DNA of 64,000 nucleotides from Cellulomonas sp. ES6 (GTDB lineage: Bacteria > Actinomycetota > Actinomycetes > Actinomycetales > Cellulomonadaceae), in assembly GCF_030053835.1 (NCBI RefSeq), contig NZ_CP125655.1, forward strand, positions 2,666,001 through 2,730,000, written 5' to 3'. This document shows positions 29,101 through 38,029 of the stretch, in pieces. Below the pieces are notes generated by a model. It had not been told where the DNA came from. It did not search any database and saw nothing but the letters and a program-made list of their open reading frames with translations. Positions within the stretch are counted from its first letter, which is position 1, and each line of letters starts with the position of its first letter. The translations under genes were made by a program, and so were the position numbers.

Positions 29101-30577
29101 ACGCGGTCGCGCCGAGCCCGTTCGCGCCGAGCCCGTTCGCGCCGGTTGCCCTCCCGCCGGGCGAGCCCGCGGTGGACGGCGCGGTGCCGGGTGCGTTCCT
29201 GCCGGGTGCGTTCGTCCCGGACGGCGGCGCCCCTGCGGCCGGGCCGGTGCCCGCCGCCGAGCCGCCCGCCGAGCCGCCCGCCGCGCCGCCTGCCCTCCCC
29301 GACTTCGCGGAGCTCGTGCGCGGCGACGACCCGGCCCCGCCCGCCGAGCGGCCGCGCCGGCAGCGCGCCCGGCGCTCGTTCTTCTCGCTGCGCCGCCGGC
29401 GGGAGGCACCCCCGCCGCCCCGGCCGCGCCCGCTGCTGCCGCGCCCGCCCCTGCCGCGTCCCCGGCCGTGCCGGCGCCGGCAGCGCCGGCGCTCTCCGCA
29501 CCGGCCGCGTCCCCGGCGGCCCTCGCCCGGCGGTCCGCCCGCGGCGCGCACGCCGCCCCGGAGCCCACCGCCCCGGAGCCCACCGCCGCGCAGCTCCCCG
29601 CCCCGCAGCTCCCGGCACCGCACCCCCCGGCACCGCAGCCCGGCGACCCCACGGGGGCCGCGCCCGGCGCAGCACCCGCCCCGGGTGGCGCCGCGTGGCT
29701 GCCCGCCGCGGGCTGGCACCCGCTCGACACGCCGGCCCCGGACGCCGCGGCGCCCGTCGGTGCGTTCCCCGTCGACCCGTTCCTCGCCCCGCCGGCGCCC
29801 GTCGCCGACGGGCACGACGCGGTGCTGCCCGCCCCGGGGGTGCCCGAGCCGTTCGCCCCGGCCGGGCCCGTGCCGGCGCCCGACCTGTCCGCCGGCTCCG
29901 CCGACCTCGTCCCGCCGCTGTCCGCCCTGGCGCCCGCCGTGGCGCAGTCCGACGCCGACGGCGAGGCCGCGTGGTCGGTCGCCCCCCCGGCCGACGACGC
30001 CGGACCGCTCCGGCGCCGGACTCCCGGCGCGGTCCCGCCGCCCGCCCCCGAGCCGGCCGCGGCACCCGCCGGCGAGCGCCGCCCGCCGCGGGACATCAGC
30101 ACCTGGGCGTCGGCCTGGTCGCCGCAGGGCCCGGGCGGCCCGCAGGCCACGTCCTGGCCGGCCCCCGCGCAGGCGACGGCGTCCGAGCCGGCTGCCGGCG
30201 CCGAGGGCGCCCGCCAGCCGGGCGGCATGGACCCGGAGGCCGCCGCGATGCTCGCCCTGCGAGCCGACATCCAGGAGCAGGCGTTGAGCGAGCTGAGCCA
30301 GCTGTCCGCGTACCGGCCGAAGATCGACGCGCGGCCGGCCGCGGAGTCGCTGACGCGCCGCGTGCCGACCTCGATCCCGGCAGCCCCCGAGCTGTCCGCG
30401 CCCGAGCCGGGCCGGGCGGCCGCGCGGGACGCCGACGGGCTGCGTGACCGCCTGTCGAGCTTCCAGTCCGGGACCCGCCGGGGCCGTCGTGCCCTCGCGG
30501 CTCCTGACGCGGACGGCGAGCCGTCGCCGTCCGCCGCCACCGACCAGCAGCCCGTCCCGCCGTCGCCGTCATGGTGA
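26190..30577 (+). CDS. cvnA: CvnA-type nitrate-sensor-like histidine kinase with an apparent frameshift
   Basis: The sensor of a cvnABCD conservon. Helix 1 is RAKVLAVLAVPVLVLLLAAGY. An extracellular NIT-like sensor spans about residues 35-300. Helix 2 (about 308-335) and a HAMP segment follow. An atypical kinase core has LLAELLENATLFSEPG and VVRIADQGLGMAPDEL as the ATP-binding boxes. A long Pro/Ala-rich tail contains tandem repeats. At the C5 run 29409-29413 (codon about 1074) the reading frame must shift: before it the frame encodes RRSFFSLRRRRE, and after it only the frame ending at 30577 contains the conserved tail ALRADIQEQALSELSQLSAYRP. One missing C would explain this. RBS GGGAGG precedes the ATG at 26190. 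Confidence 0.8.
29069..29143 (+). repeat. 15-bp tandem repeats inside cvnA tail
   Basis: Three copies of GGACGCGGTCGCGCC (29069-29113) are followed by two copies of GAGCCCGTTCGCGCC (29114-29143), encoding DAVAP and SPFAP repeats. They preserve the reading frame and could change tail length by slippage. Confidence 0.85.
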
Positions 30578-30629
30578 CACCCGTTCCCGCAGCCGCACAC
30601 CGCGGGCCTGCACCACGTCAGGAGGATGC

Positions 30630-31079
30630 GTGACCACCCTCAGCACCGAGGCCGCCAACTTCGGCTGGCTGCTGGACAACTTCGTCCGGACCGTGCCCGG
30701 CACCCAGCACACGCTCGTGGTGTCGGCGGACGGCCTGCTCATGGCGATGTCCGAGCAGCTCGACCGCACCAGCGGCGACCAGCTCGCCGCGATCGTCGCC
30801 GGCATGTCCAGCCTGACCCGCGGCGCCGCCCGCCAGCTCCGCGCCGGGGACGTCCGGCAGGCCATCGTCGAGATGGACAACCTGTTCCTGTTCCTCATGA
30901 GCGTCTCGAACGGCTCCGTGCTCGCCGTCGTGGCGGACGCCACGTGCGACGTCGGCCTGATCGGGTACGAGATGGCCATGCTCGTGTCGCGCACCGAGGC
31001 GACGCTCACGCCGCAGCTCATCTCCGAGATGCGCGGCAGCCTGCCCGTCGACGGCGCGACCCGCGCTCCGACCGTGTGA
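30630..31079 (+). CDS. cvnB: Roadblock/LC7 domain protein CvnB
   Basis: A 149-residue Roadblock/LC7 protein, a small dimeric regulator of the Ras-like GTPase in the conservon and a candidate GTPase-activating partner. Family segments are NFGWLLDNFVRTVPGTQHTL, VVSADGLLMAMSEQLDR and QLAAIVAGMSSLTRGAA. The GTG at 30630 has an AGGAGG site. It is the second gene of cvnABCD, 52 bases after the kinase stop and seven bases before cvnC. Confidence 0.93.
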   Translation: MTTLSTEAANFGWLLDNFVRTVPGTQHTLVVSADGLLMAMSEQLDRTSGDQLAAIVAGMSSLTRGAARQLRAGDVRQAIVEMDNLFLFLMSVSNGSVLAVVADATCDVGLIGYEMAMLVSRTEATLTPQLISEMRGSLPVDGATRAPTV

Positions 31080-31086
31080 GCGCCGG

Positions 31087-31461
31087 ATGAGCGAGAGCGA
31101 GTTCGAGACCCGGACGGTGCGCCCGTACGCCCTCACCGGCGGCCGGGTGCGCTCCGACCGGTCCGACTACCCCCTCGAGGCGCTGGTCGAGCTGCTCCCC
31201 GACGGGGTGGCCGGGCAGGGCCTGACGCCGGAGAAGCGCGCGATCCTCCAGCACGCCTCCCACGGCTACATCTCGGTCGCGGAGCTGTCCGCGCTGCTGC
31301 ACCTGCCGATCGGCGTGATCCGCGTGGTGGTGTCCGACCTGGTCGACGCCGGCTACGTCCGTGTCCACGCCTCCGACCCGGTCGAGGTCCGCACCGGGCA
31401 GTCGCCCGCCCTGTCCCTCAGCGTCCTGGAGAGTGTTCTCAATGGCATTTCCGCCCTCTGA
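31087..31461 (+). CDS. cvnC: DUF742 protein CvnC
   Basis: A 124-residue DUF742 protein with a winged-helix-like core. The N-terminal RPYALTGGRVRS motif is followed by HGYISVAELSALLHLPIGVIRVVVSDLVDAGYV. It couples the roadblock protein and the GTPase in conservon complexes at the membrane (from Streptomyces work on the family). Its last 20 bases overlap the start of cvnD. Confidence 0.93.
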   Translation: MSESEFETRTVRPYALTGGRVRSDRSDYPLEALVELLPDGVAGQGLTPEKRAILQHASHGYISVAELSALLHLPIGVIRVVVSDLVDAGYVRVHASDPVEVRTGQSPALSLSVLESVLNGISAL

Positions 31462-32083
31462 CGCCGCCCCGGCGCTGTCGTCCACGGTGCCGACCGCCCG
31501 GCAGGCCGGTGCCGCCGGCACGCTCGGGGCCGCGCCCACCGTCGTGAAGATCGTCGTGGCCGGCGGGTTCGCGGTCGGCAAGACCACGTTCATCGGGTCC
31601 ATCTCGGACATCGAGCCGCTCAACACCGAGGCCGCGATGACCGAGCACTCCGTCGGCGTGGACGACGCCGGAGGCGTGTCCGACCGCAAGACGTCGACGA
31701 CCGTGGCCATGGACTTCGGCCGCATCGCCCTGCCCGGGTCGCTCTGGCTGTACCTGTTCGGCACGCCCGGGCAGGACCGGTTCCTGTTCATGTGGGACGA
31801 CCTGGTGCGGGGTGCGATCGGCGCCGTCGTGCTGGTCGACACGGACCGGCTCGACCAGTGCTTCCCGGCGGTCGACTACTTCGAGTCCCGCGGCATCCCG
31901 TTCGTCGTGGGGGTCAACTGCTTCGACGGCATCGCCAAGCACCGGCTGGAGGACGTCCGCGAGGCGCTCGCCATCCCGGCGCACGTGCCGGTGCTCTACA
32001 CGGACGCCCGCTCGCGGACGGCCACGAAGCAGACCCTCATCGCCCTGGTGCAGCTCGCGATGGAGCGGCTCCGGGGCGCGTGA
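31442..32083 (+). CDS. cvnD: Ras-like GTPase CvnD
   Basis: A 213-residue small GTPase. The P-loop is GGFAVGKTTFIGS near residue 44. Switch II is LFGTPGQDRF, with Gln rather than Ala after Gly. The guanine-specificity loop appears as GVNCFDG instead of the usual NKxD, as in the MglA-like conservon GTPases. A disordered N-terminus of about 35 residues precedes the domain. The ATG at 31442 is favoured because it gives the usual family length and overlaps cvnC by 20 bases. Confidence 0.92.
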   Translation: MAFPPSDAAPALSSTVPTARQAGAAGTLGAAPTVVKIVVAGGFAVGKTTFIGSISDIEPLNTEAAMTEHSVGVDDAGGVSDRKTSTTVAMDFGRIALPGSLWLYLFGTPGQDRFLFMWDDLVRGAIGAVVLVDTDRLDQCFPAVDYFESRGIPFVVGVNCFDGIAKHRLEDVREALAIPAHVPVLYTDARSRTATKQTLIALVQLAMERLRGA

Positions 32084-32137
32084 CGCCGCAGGTCGGGGGC
32101 CTCCGCGAGCCCGGCACCGCCCGATAGGGTGCCAGGC

Positions 32138-32545
32138 GTGCGGGTCTACGCCGACGGGTCGGCGCTCGTCCGCTACCTCCCGGGATCGGAGCACCACGAG
32201 GACTGGCTGAGGTGGGCGGACCGGCGCGGGCCCGATCTCCTCGTCACGTCGCTGTCCCTGAGCGAGCTGCGCGCCGCGGTCGCCGAGGCACCGGCGGACG
32301 TCCGCGCGCTCGCGCACGACGTCGCCGAGGGCCTCGAGGTGGTCCGGTACCACGACCAGGCGCTCAGGCTGGCCTCGATGACCACGGGCGTCCTGACGCC
32401 GTTCGCGGCGCTGCACCTGGGGGTCGCGGCCACCCACCCGGACGTGACCGCGTTCGCGTCGTACGACCGCCGGCTGGTCGCGGTCGCGGCGATCCACGGG
32501 CTGGAGATCGTGTCGCCCGGGCTGCCGCCGCAGTGGTGGGTCTGA
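32138..32545 (+). CDS. Solitary PIN-domain (VapC-like) protein
   Basis: A 135-residue PIN-fold ribonuclease candidate. The first acidic residue is in VYADGSALVRYL, the conserved Glu in LSLSELRAAV, and a late Asp in AFASYDRRLVAVA. Two acidic positions are partly atypical: LTPFAALHLGVA has no Asp where VapC proteins often have DALH. No antitoxin gene is adjacent. GTG at 32138 is chosen because TAGGGT (32125-32130) lies seven bases upstream; an in-frame GTG at 32129 overlaps that element. Confidence 0.78.
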   Translation: MRVYADGSALVRYLPGSEHHEDWLRWADRRGPDLLVTSLSLSELRAAVAEAPADVRALAHDVAEGLEVVRYHDQALRLASMTTGVLTPFAALHLGVAATHPDVTAFASYDRRLVAVAAIHGLEIVSPGLPPQWWV

Positions 32546-32600
32546 CGACCGCGACCGGCTGCGGGTGCCGGCGGGCGGGCCGAGCGCCTACGGTCGGGGC

Positions 32601-33395
32601 ATGACCACGCTCGACCTGACCGGGCGCACGGCGCTCGTGACCGGATCCACCCAGGGCATCGGCGCGGCGATCGCCGCGGGCCTGGCGCGCGCCGGCGCCC
32701 GGGTCGCCGTCAACGGCCGCTCCGGGGCGTCCGTCGCCGCCGCCGTCGACCGCCTCGCCGCCGAGGGCGCCGGGCAGCTCGTCGCCGCGCCCGGGGACGT
32801 CACGACGCAGGAGGGGGTCGACGCGGTCCGCGCCGTCGTCCCGCACGTCGACGTCCTGGTCAACAACCTCGGCGTCTTCGAGGCCCGGCCGGCGCTCGAG
32901 ATCGACGACGACGAGTGGCGCCGGTACTTCGAGGTCAACGTGCTGTCCGCCGTGCGGCTGATCCGCACCTACCTGCCGGGCATGACCGCCGCCGGCTGGG
33001 GCCGGGTGCTGAGCATCGCGTCCGACTCCGCCGTCGTGATCCCCGCCGAGATGATCCACTACGGCACGTCGAAGACGGCGCTGCTCGCCGTCACCCGCGG
33101 CTTCGCCAAGGAGGCCGCGGGCGCCGGCGTCACCGTCAACTCCGTCATCGCCGGCCCGACCCGCACCGGCGGCGTCGAGGACTTCGTGTACTCCCTGGTG
33201 GACCGCGACCTGCCGTGGGACGACGCCCAGCGGGAGTTCATGCGGCGGTACCGGCCGCAGTCGCTGATCCAGCGCCTCATCGAGCCGGAGGAGATCGCGA
33301 ACCTCGTCGTGTACCTGGCGTCGCCGCTCGCGTCCGCGACCACCGGCGGGGCGCTGCGCGTGGACGGCGGCTACGTCGACGCGATCCTGCCCTGA
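32601..33395 (+). CDS. Short-chain dehydrogenase/reductase
   Basis: A 264-residue classical SDR oxidoreductase. The cofactor motif is TGSTQGIGAAIA, followed by NNLGV in place of NNAG. The catalytic Ser is in SIASDSAV, and YGTSK supplies the Tyr-x-x-x-Lys pair. The C-terminal GGALRVDGGYVDAI is typical. The substrate is unknown. ATG at 32601 lies six bases after TACGGT (32589-32594), again indicating a leaderless mRNA. Confidence 0.92.
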   Translation: MTTLDLTGRTALVTGSTQGIGAAIAAGLARAGARVAVNGRSGASVAAAVDRLAAEGAGQLVAAPGDVTTQEGVDAVRAVVPHVDVLVNNLGVFEARPALEIDDDEWRRYFEVNVLSAVRLIRTYLPGMTAAGWGRVLSIASDSAVVIPAEMIHYGTSKTALLAVTRGFAKEAAGAGVTVNSVIAGPTRTGGVEDFVYSLVDRDLPWDDAQREFMRRYRPQSLIQRLIEPEEIANLVVYLASPLASATTGGALRVDGGYVDAILP

Positions 33396-33406
33396 CCGCG
33401 TGGCCC

Positions 33407-33445
33407 TGACCGCCTGACCGCCCGACCGCCTGACCGCCTGACCCC
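33407..33445. repeat. Octamer tandem repeat TGACCGCC
   Basis: Copies of TGACCGCC or one-base variants start at 33407, 33415, 33423, 33431 and 33439. They fill the space just after the SDR stop. No function is evident; it may be a slippage product. Confidence 0.8.
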
Positions 33446-33544
33446 GGCGCCCCCGTCGCAGCGCTCGGACGCCCGGTCGGGCGTCGCCCCGCCCGCCTGA
33501 CGTGGGCGTTTGTCTCCCGCAGCCCCGGACCCGTACTCTCGTCC

Positions 33545-33556
33545 CGAAGCGCTTCG
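33545..33556. promoter_or_regulatory. LacI operator CGAAGCGCTTCG (autoregulatory)
   Basis: A perfect 12-base palindrome located 15 bases before the chosen GTG of the LacI regulator. The identical sequence occurs at 34627-34638 before the catabolic operon, which supports one regulator binding both. Confidence 0.85.
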
Positions 33557-33571
33557 AGGATGAGGACAGCA

Positions 33572-34585
33572 GTGGCCACGATCAGCGACGTCGCCCGGGT
33601 CGCCGGGGTGTCGATCAGCACCGTCTCGGCGGCGCTGAGCGGCAAGCGGCACGTGGCCAGCGACACCCGCAGCCGCATCGAGGCCGTGGCCCGCACGATG
33701 GGCTACCACCCCAACGCCGGTGCCCGGATGCTCGCGGGGACGCGCGCCCAGATGCTCGCCCTGTCGGCCCCGCTGCACGCCGACACCTCGACCCCCGCGC
33801 ACATGCGCTTCGTGCTCGCCGTCACGACGGCCGCCCGGGCGCACGGCTACGACACGCTGCTGCTGGTCGAGGACGAGGCGGCGGCCGGCATCGAGCGGGT
33901 CAGCGCGAGCGCGCTCGCCGACGGCATCGTCGTCATGGACGTCGACGCGCGCGACCGCCGGGCCGACCAGCTGCGGTCCGGCCGGTACCCCGCGGTGTTC
34001 CTCGGCGTCCCGGACGACCCGACGGGCCTGCGGTGCGTCGACCTGGACTTCGCGGCGGCCGCGCGCCTGTGCCTGGACCGGCTGGCCGGCCTGGGGCACC
34101 GCGCGGTGGGCCTGGTGGGTCAGCCGGAGGTCACGTACGAGCGCGGGACGAACTACGCGCGGGTCTTCCGTGACGCCTTCGTGGCGCACGCGGCGGCGAC
34201 CGGGCTGCGGTGCGAGGTCGTGACGCCCGAGCCGGGACGCCTCGGCGCGGACGCCGCGCTGCCCCGGCTGCGCCGGCTCCTGCCGGACGTCAGCGCGGTC
34301 GTGCTCAACGCGAGCGAGCTGACGACGCACCGGTTCGTGCGGTCCTGCCTCGAGGCCGGGCTGCGCATCCCGGGCGACCTGTCGCTCGTCGTCGCGGGCG
34401 CGAGCTTCGACACCAGCGACGACGACGTCCCGCTGGACACCGTGCCGCTGCCGGCGGCGACCATGGGCGCGCGCGCCGTGCAGCTGCTGGTCGACCGCAT
34501 CGAGGGGGCGAGCGAGCCGGTCGTCGAGCGGCTCGCCCCGACCTACGTCGAGCGCGGCTCGGTCGCGGCGCCGGACGCCGCCTAG
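33572..34585 (+). CDS. LacI family regulator of the GH42-ABC-GH31 operon
   Basis: A 337-residue repressor. The HTH is ISDVARVAGVSISTVSAAL at the extreme N-terminus. The effector domain includes GHRAVGLVGQPEVTYERG and PGDLSLVVAG. GTG at 33572 is preferred because GAGGA is well spaced before it; the ATG at 33560 begins only three bases after the operator and has no usable ribosome site. It probably represses both itself and the downstream operon until a xyloglucan-derived sugar binds. Confidence 0.88.
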   Translation: MATISDVARVAGVSISTVSAALSGKRHVASDTRSRIEAVARTMGYHPNAGARMLAGTRAQMLALSAPLHADTSTPAHMRFVLAVTTAARAHGYDTLLLVEDEAAAGIERVSASALADGIVVMDVDARDRRADQLRSGRYPAVFLGVPDDPTGLRCVDLDFAAAARLCLDRLAGLGHRAVGLVGQPEVTYERGTNYARVFRDAFVAHAAATGLRCEVVTPEPGRLGADAALPRLRRLLPDVSAVVLNASELTTHRFVRSCLEAGLRIPGDLSLVVAGASFDTSDDDVPLDTVPLPAATMGARAVQLLVDRIEGASEPVVERLAPTYVERGSVAAPDAA

Positions 34586-34626
34586 CACCCATGAGCACCA
34601 CGTCGGGGCGCCGCACGGCGTCGATG

Positions 34627-34638
34627 CGAAGCGCTTCG
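34627..34638. promoter_or_regulatory. LacI operator CGAAGCGCTTCG before the glycosidase operon
   Basis: A perfect copy of the palindrome at 33545-33556, located 27 bases before the GTG of the beta-galactosidase gene and overlapping the expected promoter/leader. Confidence 0.85.
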
Positions 34639-34665
34639 GGAACGACGCGCGCAGAGAGGGGAACG

Positions 34666-36714
34666 GTGACCGAGGACAACGAGCTGGTCTACGGCGGGGA
34701 CTACAACCCCGACCAGTGGCCGCGGGAGACCTGGGACGAGGACATCCGCCTCATGCGCCAGGCCCACGTGAACCGGGTGACCCTCGGCGTCTTCTCCTGG
34801 TCGAGCCTCGAGCCGCGCGAGGGCGAGTACGAGGTCGAGTGGCTCGACACGATCATGGACAAGCTGGCGGACGCCGGCATCGGGGTCGTGCTCGCCACCC
34901 CCACCGCGTCACCGCCGCCGTGGTTCTCGCTCGCGCACCCCGAGGCGCTGCCCGTCCGCCCCGACGGCGTGCGCCTGGTGCACGGCAGCCGGGACACCTA
35001 CAACCCCGCCGCGCCGGCGTACCGCGAGGCCGCCGTGCGGATCACGCGCATGCTCGCCGAGCGGTACGGGCAGCACCCGGCGCTGCGGATGTGGCACCTG
35101 CACAACGAGTACGGCACCGTCTCGCACGGGCCGGTGAGCGACGAGGCGTTCCGGGTCTGGCTGCGCGCGCGGTACGGCACGCTCGAGGCGCTGAACGCGG
35201 CGTGGTGGACGGCGTTCTGGTCGCAGGGCTACGGCGCCTGGGAGGAGATCCTCACCCCGCGCGCCACGCAGTACCTGCCGAACCCGGCGCACGTGCTCGA
35301 CTTCAAGCGGTTCTCGGCCGACCTGCTGCGCGACTGCCTGCGCGACCAGGTGGAGGTGGTCCGCGCCGTCACGCCCGACGTGCCGGTCACCACCAACTTC
35401 ATGCTCCCGTCGTGGCACCACTACGACGAGTGGGACCTCGCCGCCGAGATCGACACGGTGTCGATCGACCACTACCCGGCCGCGCGGGACGTGGAGGGCG
35501 AGGTGCACGCCGCGTTCGGCGCGGACCTGGCGCGCTCGTTCAACGGCGGCCGCCCGTGGACGCTCATGGAGCAGGCCACGAGCACGGTCTACGACTACGC
35601 GGCCGGCCGCATCTTCGCCAAGGAGCCCGGCCGCCTCGAGCGGAACACGATGCAGTACCTGGCCCGCGGGGCGACCGGCAGCCTGTTCTTCCAGTGGCGC
35701 AACGGGCGCGGCGGCGCCGAGATGTTCCACTCGCCGATGGTGCCGCACACCGGGCCCGACTCCCGGGTGTTCCGCGAGATCTGCGACCTCGGCGCCACGC
35801 TCGGCCGGCTCGGCGAGCTCGCGGCCCCGCCCGCGGACGGCGGGCCGGTCAACCGGAACCGCGTCGCGTTCGTGTGGGACTCGACGGCCTGGTGGTCCTC
35901 CGAGACGCGCGCCATGCCGACAGACGACCTGAGCTTCCTGGACGCCGTGCGGGCCGCCCACCGCGCGCTGTGGTGGGAGGGCATCGGCTGCGACGCCGTC
36001 CGCCTGGGCGACGACCTGAGCGCGTACGACGTCGTGCTGGTGCCGAGCAAGCTCGCCGTGAGCGACGACGAGGCGCAGGCGCTGCGCCGCTTCGTCGAGC
36101 AGGGCGGCACGGCCGTCGTCTGGTACTTCGCGGGCTCCACCGACGAGCACCTGCGCGTGCGCCAGGGCTCCTTCAGCGGGGCGTTCGCCGACCTGCTGGG
36201 CATCCGGGTGGAGGAGCTCCACCCGCTCGCCCCCGGGGAGACCGTCACGCTCGACGACGGGTCCACCGGCGACTGCTGGTCGCAGCTCGTGCAGCTGCGC
36301 GGCGCCGAGGCGCTCGCCCACGTGACCGGGGGCGTGCTCGACGGGGTCCCCGCGATCACCCGCCACGACGTCGGCGCCGGTGCGGCGTACCACGTCGGCA
36401 CCCGCCTGGAGCCGGGGGCCCTGCGCCGGCTGCTGGCCGACGTCGTCGCGCGCGCCGGCGTCACGCGCGACCACCCCGCGGCGGGTGACGGCCTCGAGGT
36501 CGTGCGGCGCCACGCCGGACCCGGCACCTACCTCCTCGCCGTCAACCACGACGAGGTCCCGCGTGCGCTCACGGTCGACGGGCACGACCTGATCGCCGAC
36601 CGTCCCGTCGCCGGCGAGGTCGTCCTCGCCCCCGGCGCGCACCTCGTGCTGCGGGAGACCGCGCGCACGCCCCTCCCAGCCCGGCCGGTCGACCCCGTCC
36701 AGCCGACCCCCTGA
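34666..36714 (+). CDS. GH42 beta-galactosidase
   Basis: A 682-residue cytosolic glycosidase (no signal peptide) releasing terminal beta-galactose. The GH42 TIM barrel begins at YGGDYNPDQWP. The acid/base is Glu148 in LHNEYGT and the nucleophile Glu302 in LMEQATS. A trimerisation domain (NRNRVAFVWDSTAWW onward) and a C-terminal beta domain complete the usual GH42 length. GAGAGGGGA precedes the GTG. It heads an operon with an importer and a YicI-type alpha-xylosidase, which suggests removal of galactose from imported xyloglucan oligosaccharides. Confidence 0.93.
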   Translation: MTEDNELVYGGDYNPDQWPRETWDEDIRLMRQAHVNRVTLGVFSWSSLEPREGEYEVEWLDTIMDKLADAGIGVVLATPTASPPPWFSLAHPEALPVRPDGVRLVHGSRDTYNPAAPAYREAAVRITRMLAERYGQHPALRMWHLHNEYGTVSHGPVSDEAFRVWLRARYGTLEALNAAWWTAFWSQGYGAWEEILTPRATQYLPNPAHVLDFKRFSADLLRDCLRDQVEVVRAVTPDVPVTTNFMLPSWHHYDEWDLAAEIDTVSIDHYPAARDVEGEVHAAFGADLARSFNGGRPWTLMEQATSTVYDYAAGRIFAKEPGRLERNTMQYLARGATGSLFFQWRNGRGGAEMFHSPMVPHTGPDSRVFREICDLGATLGRLGELAAPPADGGPVNRNRVAFVWDSTAWWSSETRAMPTDDLSFLDAVRAAHRALWWEGIGCDAVRLGDDLSAYDVVLVPSKLAVSDDEAQALRRFVEQGGTAVVWYFAGSTDEHLRVRQGSFSGAFADLLGIRVEELHPLAPGETVTLDDGSTGDCWSQLVQLRGAEALAHVTGGVLDGVPAITRHDVGAGAAYHVGTRLEPGALRRLLADVVARAGVTRDHPAAGDGLEVVRRHAGPGTYLLAVNHDEVPRALTVDGHDLIADRPVAGEVVLAPGAHLVLRETARTPLPARPVDPVQPTP

Positions 36715-36727
36715 AAGGAAGCCAACG

Positions 36728-38029
36728 ATGGCACGTTCCTCCCGCCTGCTCGCCGCGACCTCGGTCGTGGTGGGAGCAGCCCTCGCGCTCACCGCGTGCT
36801 CGTCCTCGTCCGACGACTCCGGTGGCGACACCGGTGCCGCGGGACCCGTCACCCTGGAGTTCTGGGGCTGGGCCACCGGCCTGGAGGACGCGGTCGCCCT
36901 CTGGAACGAGGAGAACCCCGACATCCAGGTCGACTTCTTCCGGATGACCGGCGACGACGGCGACAAGATCCCCGCGGCGATCGACAACGGCACGGCGCCG
37001 GACGTCGTGCAGATGTCCGTGCACTCGATCCCGTCGCACGTCATCGCCAACCGGCTGACCGACCTCACCGAGTACGTCGGCGACCTGGAGGACGACTTCA
37101 CCGAGGCGTCCTGGGCCAACGTGACGTTCGACGGCAGCACCTACGCGGTGCCGCAGGACTTCGGGCCGAACGCCCTGATGTACCGCAGCGACATCTTCGA
37201 GCAGCACGGCCTGACGGTCCCGACCACGTGGGACGAGTACCTCGAGACCGCCCGCGCGCTGAAGGCGGCCGACCCGAACCTCTACATCGCCCAGATGTCG
37301 CCCAACGAGACGGGCTACTGGATCGCCGACGTTTGGCAGAACGAGGGCTCCTGGTTCGGCATCGACGGCGACGCCTGGACGGTCGACGTGAACGACGAGG
37401 CCAGCAAGGAGGTCGCCGAGCGGTGGCAGACCCTGCTGGACGAGGACCTGGTCAAGGTCGTCGACATGTGGACCCCCGAGTACTGGGCGGAGATCAACGC
37501 CGGCACCATCGCGACGATCAACTACGCCGCCTGGTTCCCGGCGATGCTCGAGGCCAACGCGGCCGACCTGGCCGGCTCCTGGTCGGTGGCGCCGAGCCCG
37601 GTGTCCGAGGCCGGCTCGACGGCCGCGGGCGCGGGTGACTCCTCCGTCGACGTCATCCCGACCGGCACCGAGGACGTGGCGCAGGCCGCGCAGTTCCTCA
37701 CCTGGCTCAACACGTCCGACGAGTCGCTCGACATCCTGGTCGGCGAGAACAGCATGTTCCCGGCGGCCCTGTCCGGCCTGCAGAGCGACGCGCTGCACCA
37801 GCCGAACGAGTACTTCGGCGGCCAGGTCGTCAACGACGTCTTCGCGGAGGCCGCGGAGAACGTGCCGGCCTCCTGGGTCGACGGCCCGGTCTACGACCTG
37901 GTGCAGGACAACATCAAGGACCAGTTCGCCAAGGTCGGCAACGGCGCGCAGACGTTCGAGCAGGCGCTCGACGCCGCGGCCGAGTACGCCCGGACCCAGC
38001 TCGAGCAGCAGGGGCTGAACGTCAAGTGA
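36728..38029 (+). CDS. Oligosaccharide ABC transporter solute-binding lipoprotein
   Basis: A 433-residue exported receptor. The signal peptide ends in ALTACSSSS (lipobox LTAC). An acidic linker and an extracellular solute-binding fold follow (TLEFWGWATGLEDAVALWNEENPDIQVDFF). AAAGGAAG lies before the ATG. It is placed between the beta-galactosidase and two permeases, so the ligand is probably a galactosylated xylo/gluco-oligosaccharide. The stop overlaps the next start by four bases. Confidence 0.9.
   Translation: MARSSRLLAATSVVVGAALALTACSSSSDDSGGDTGAAGPVTLEFWGWATGLEDAVALWNEENPDIQVDFFRMTGDDGDKIPAAIDNGTAPDVVQMSVHSIPSHVIANRLTDLTEYVGDLEDDFTEASWANVTFDGSTYAVPQDFGPNALMYRSDIFEQHGLTVPTTWDEYLETARALKAADPNLYIAQMSPNETGYWIADVWQNEGSWFGIDGDAWTVDVNDEASKEVAERWQTLLDEDLVKVVDMWTPEYWAEINAGTIATINYAAWFPAMLEANAADLAGSWSVAPSPVSEAGSTAAGAGDSSVDVIPTGTEDVAQAAQFLTWLNTSDESLDILVGENSMFPAALSGLQSDALHQPNEYFGGQVVNDVFAEAAENVPASWVDGPVYDLVQDNIKDQFAKVGNGAQTFEQALDAAAEYARTQLEQQGLNVK

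Noticed and set aside
29411..30577. A separate gene for the C-terminal part of cvnA
   Set aside because: No start codon with a ribosome site introduces it, and the conserved tail normally belongs to the kinase. A frameshift is simpler.
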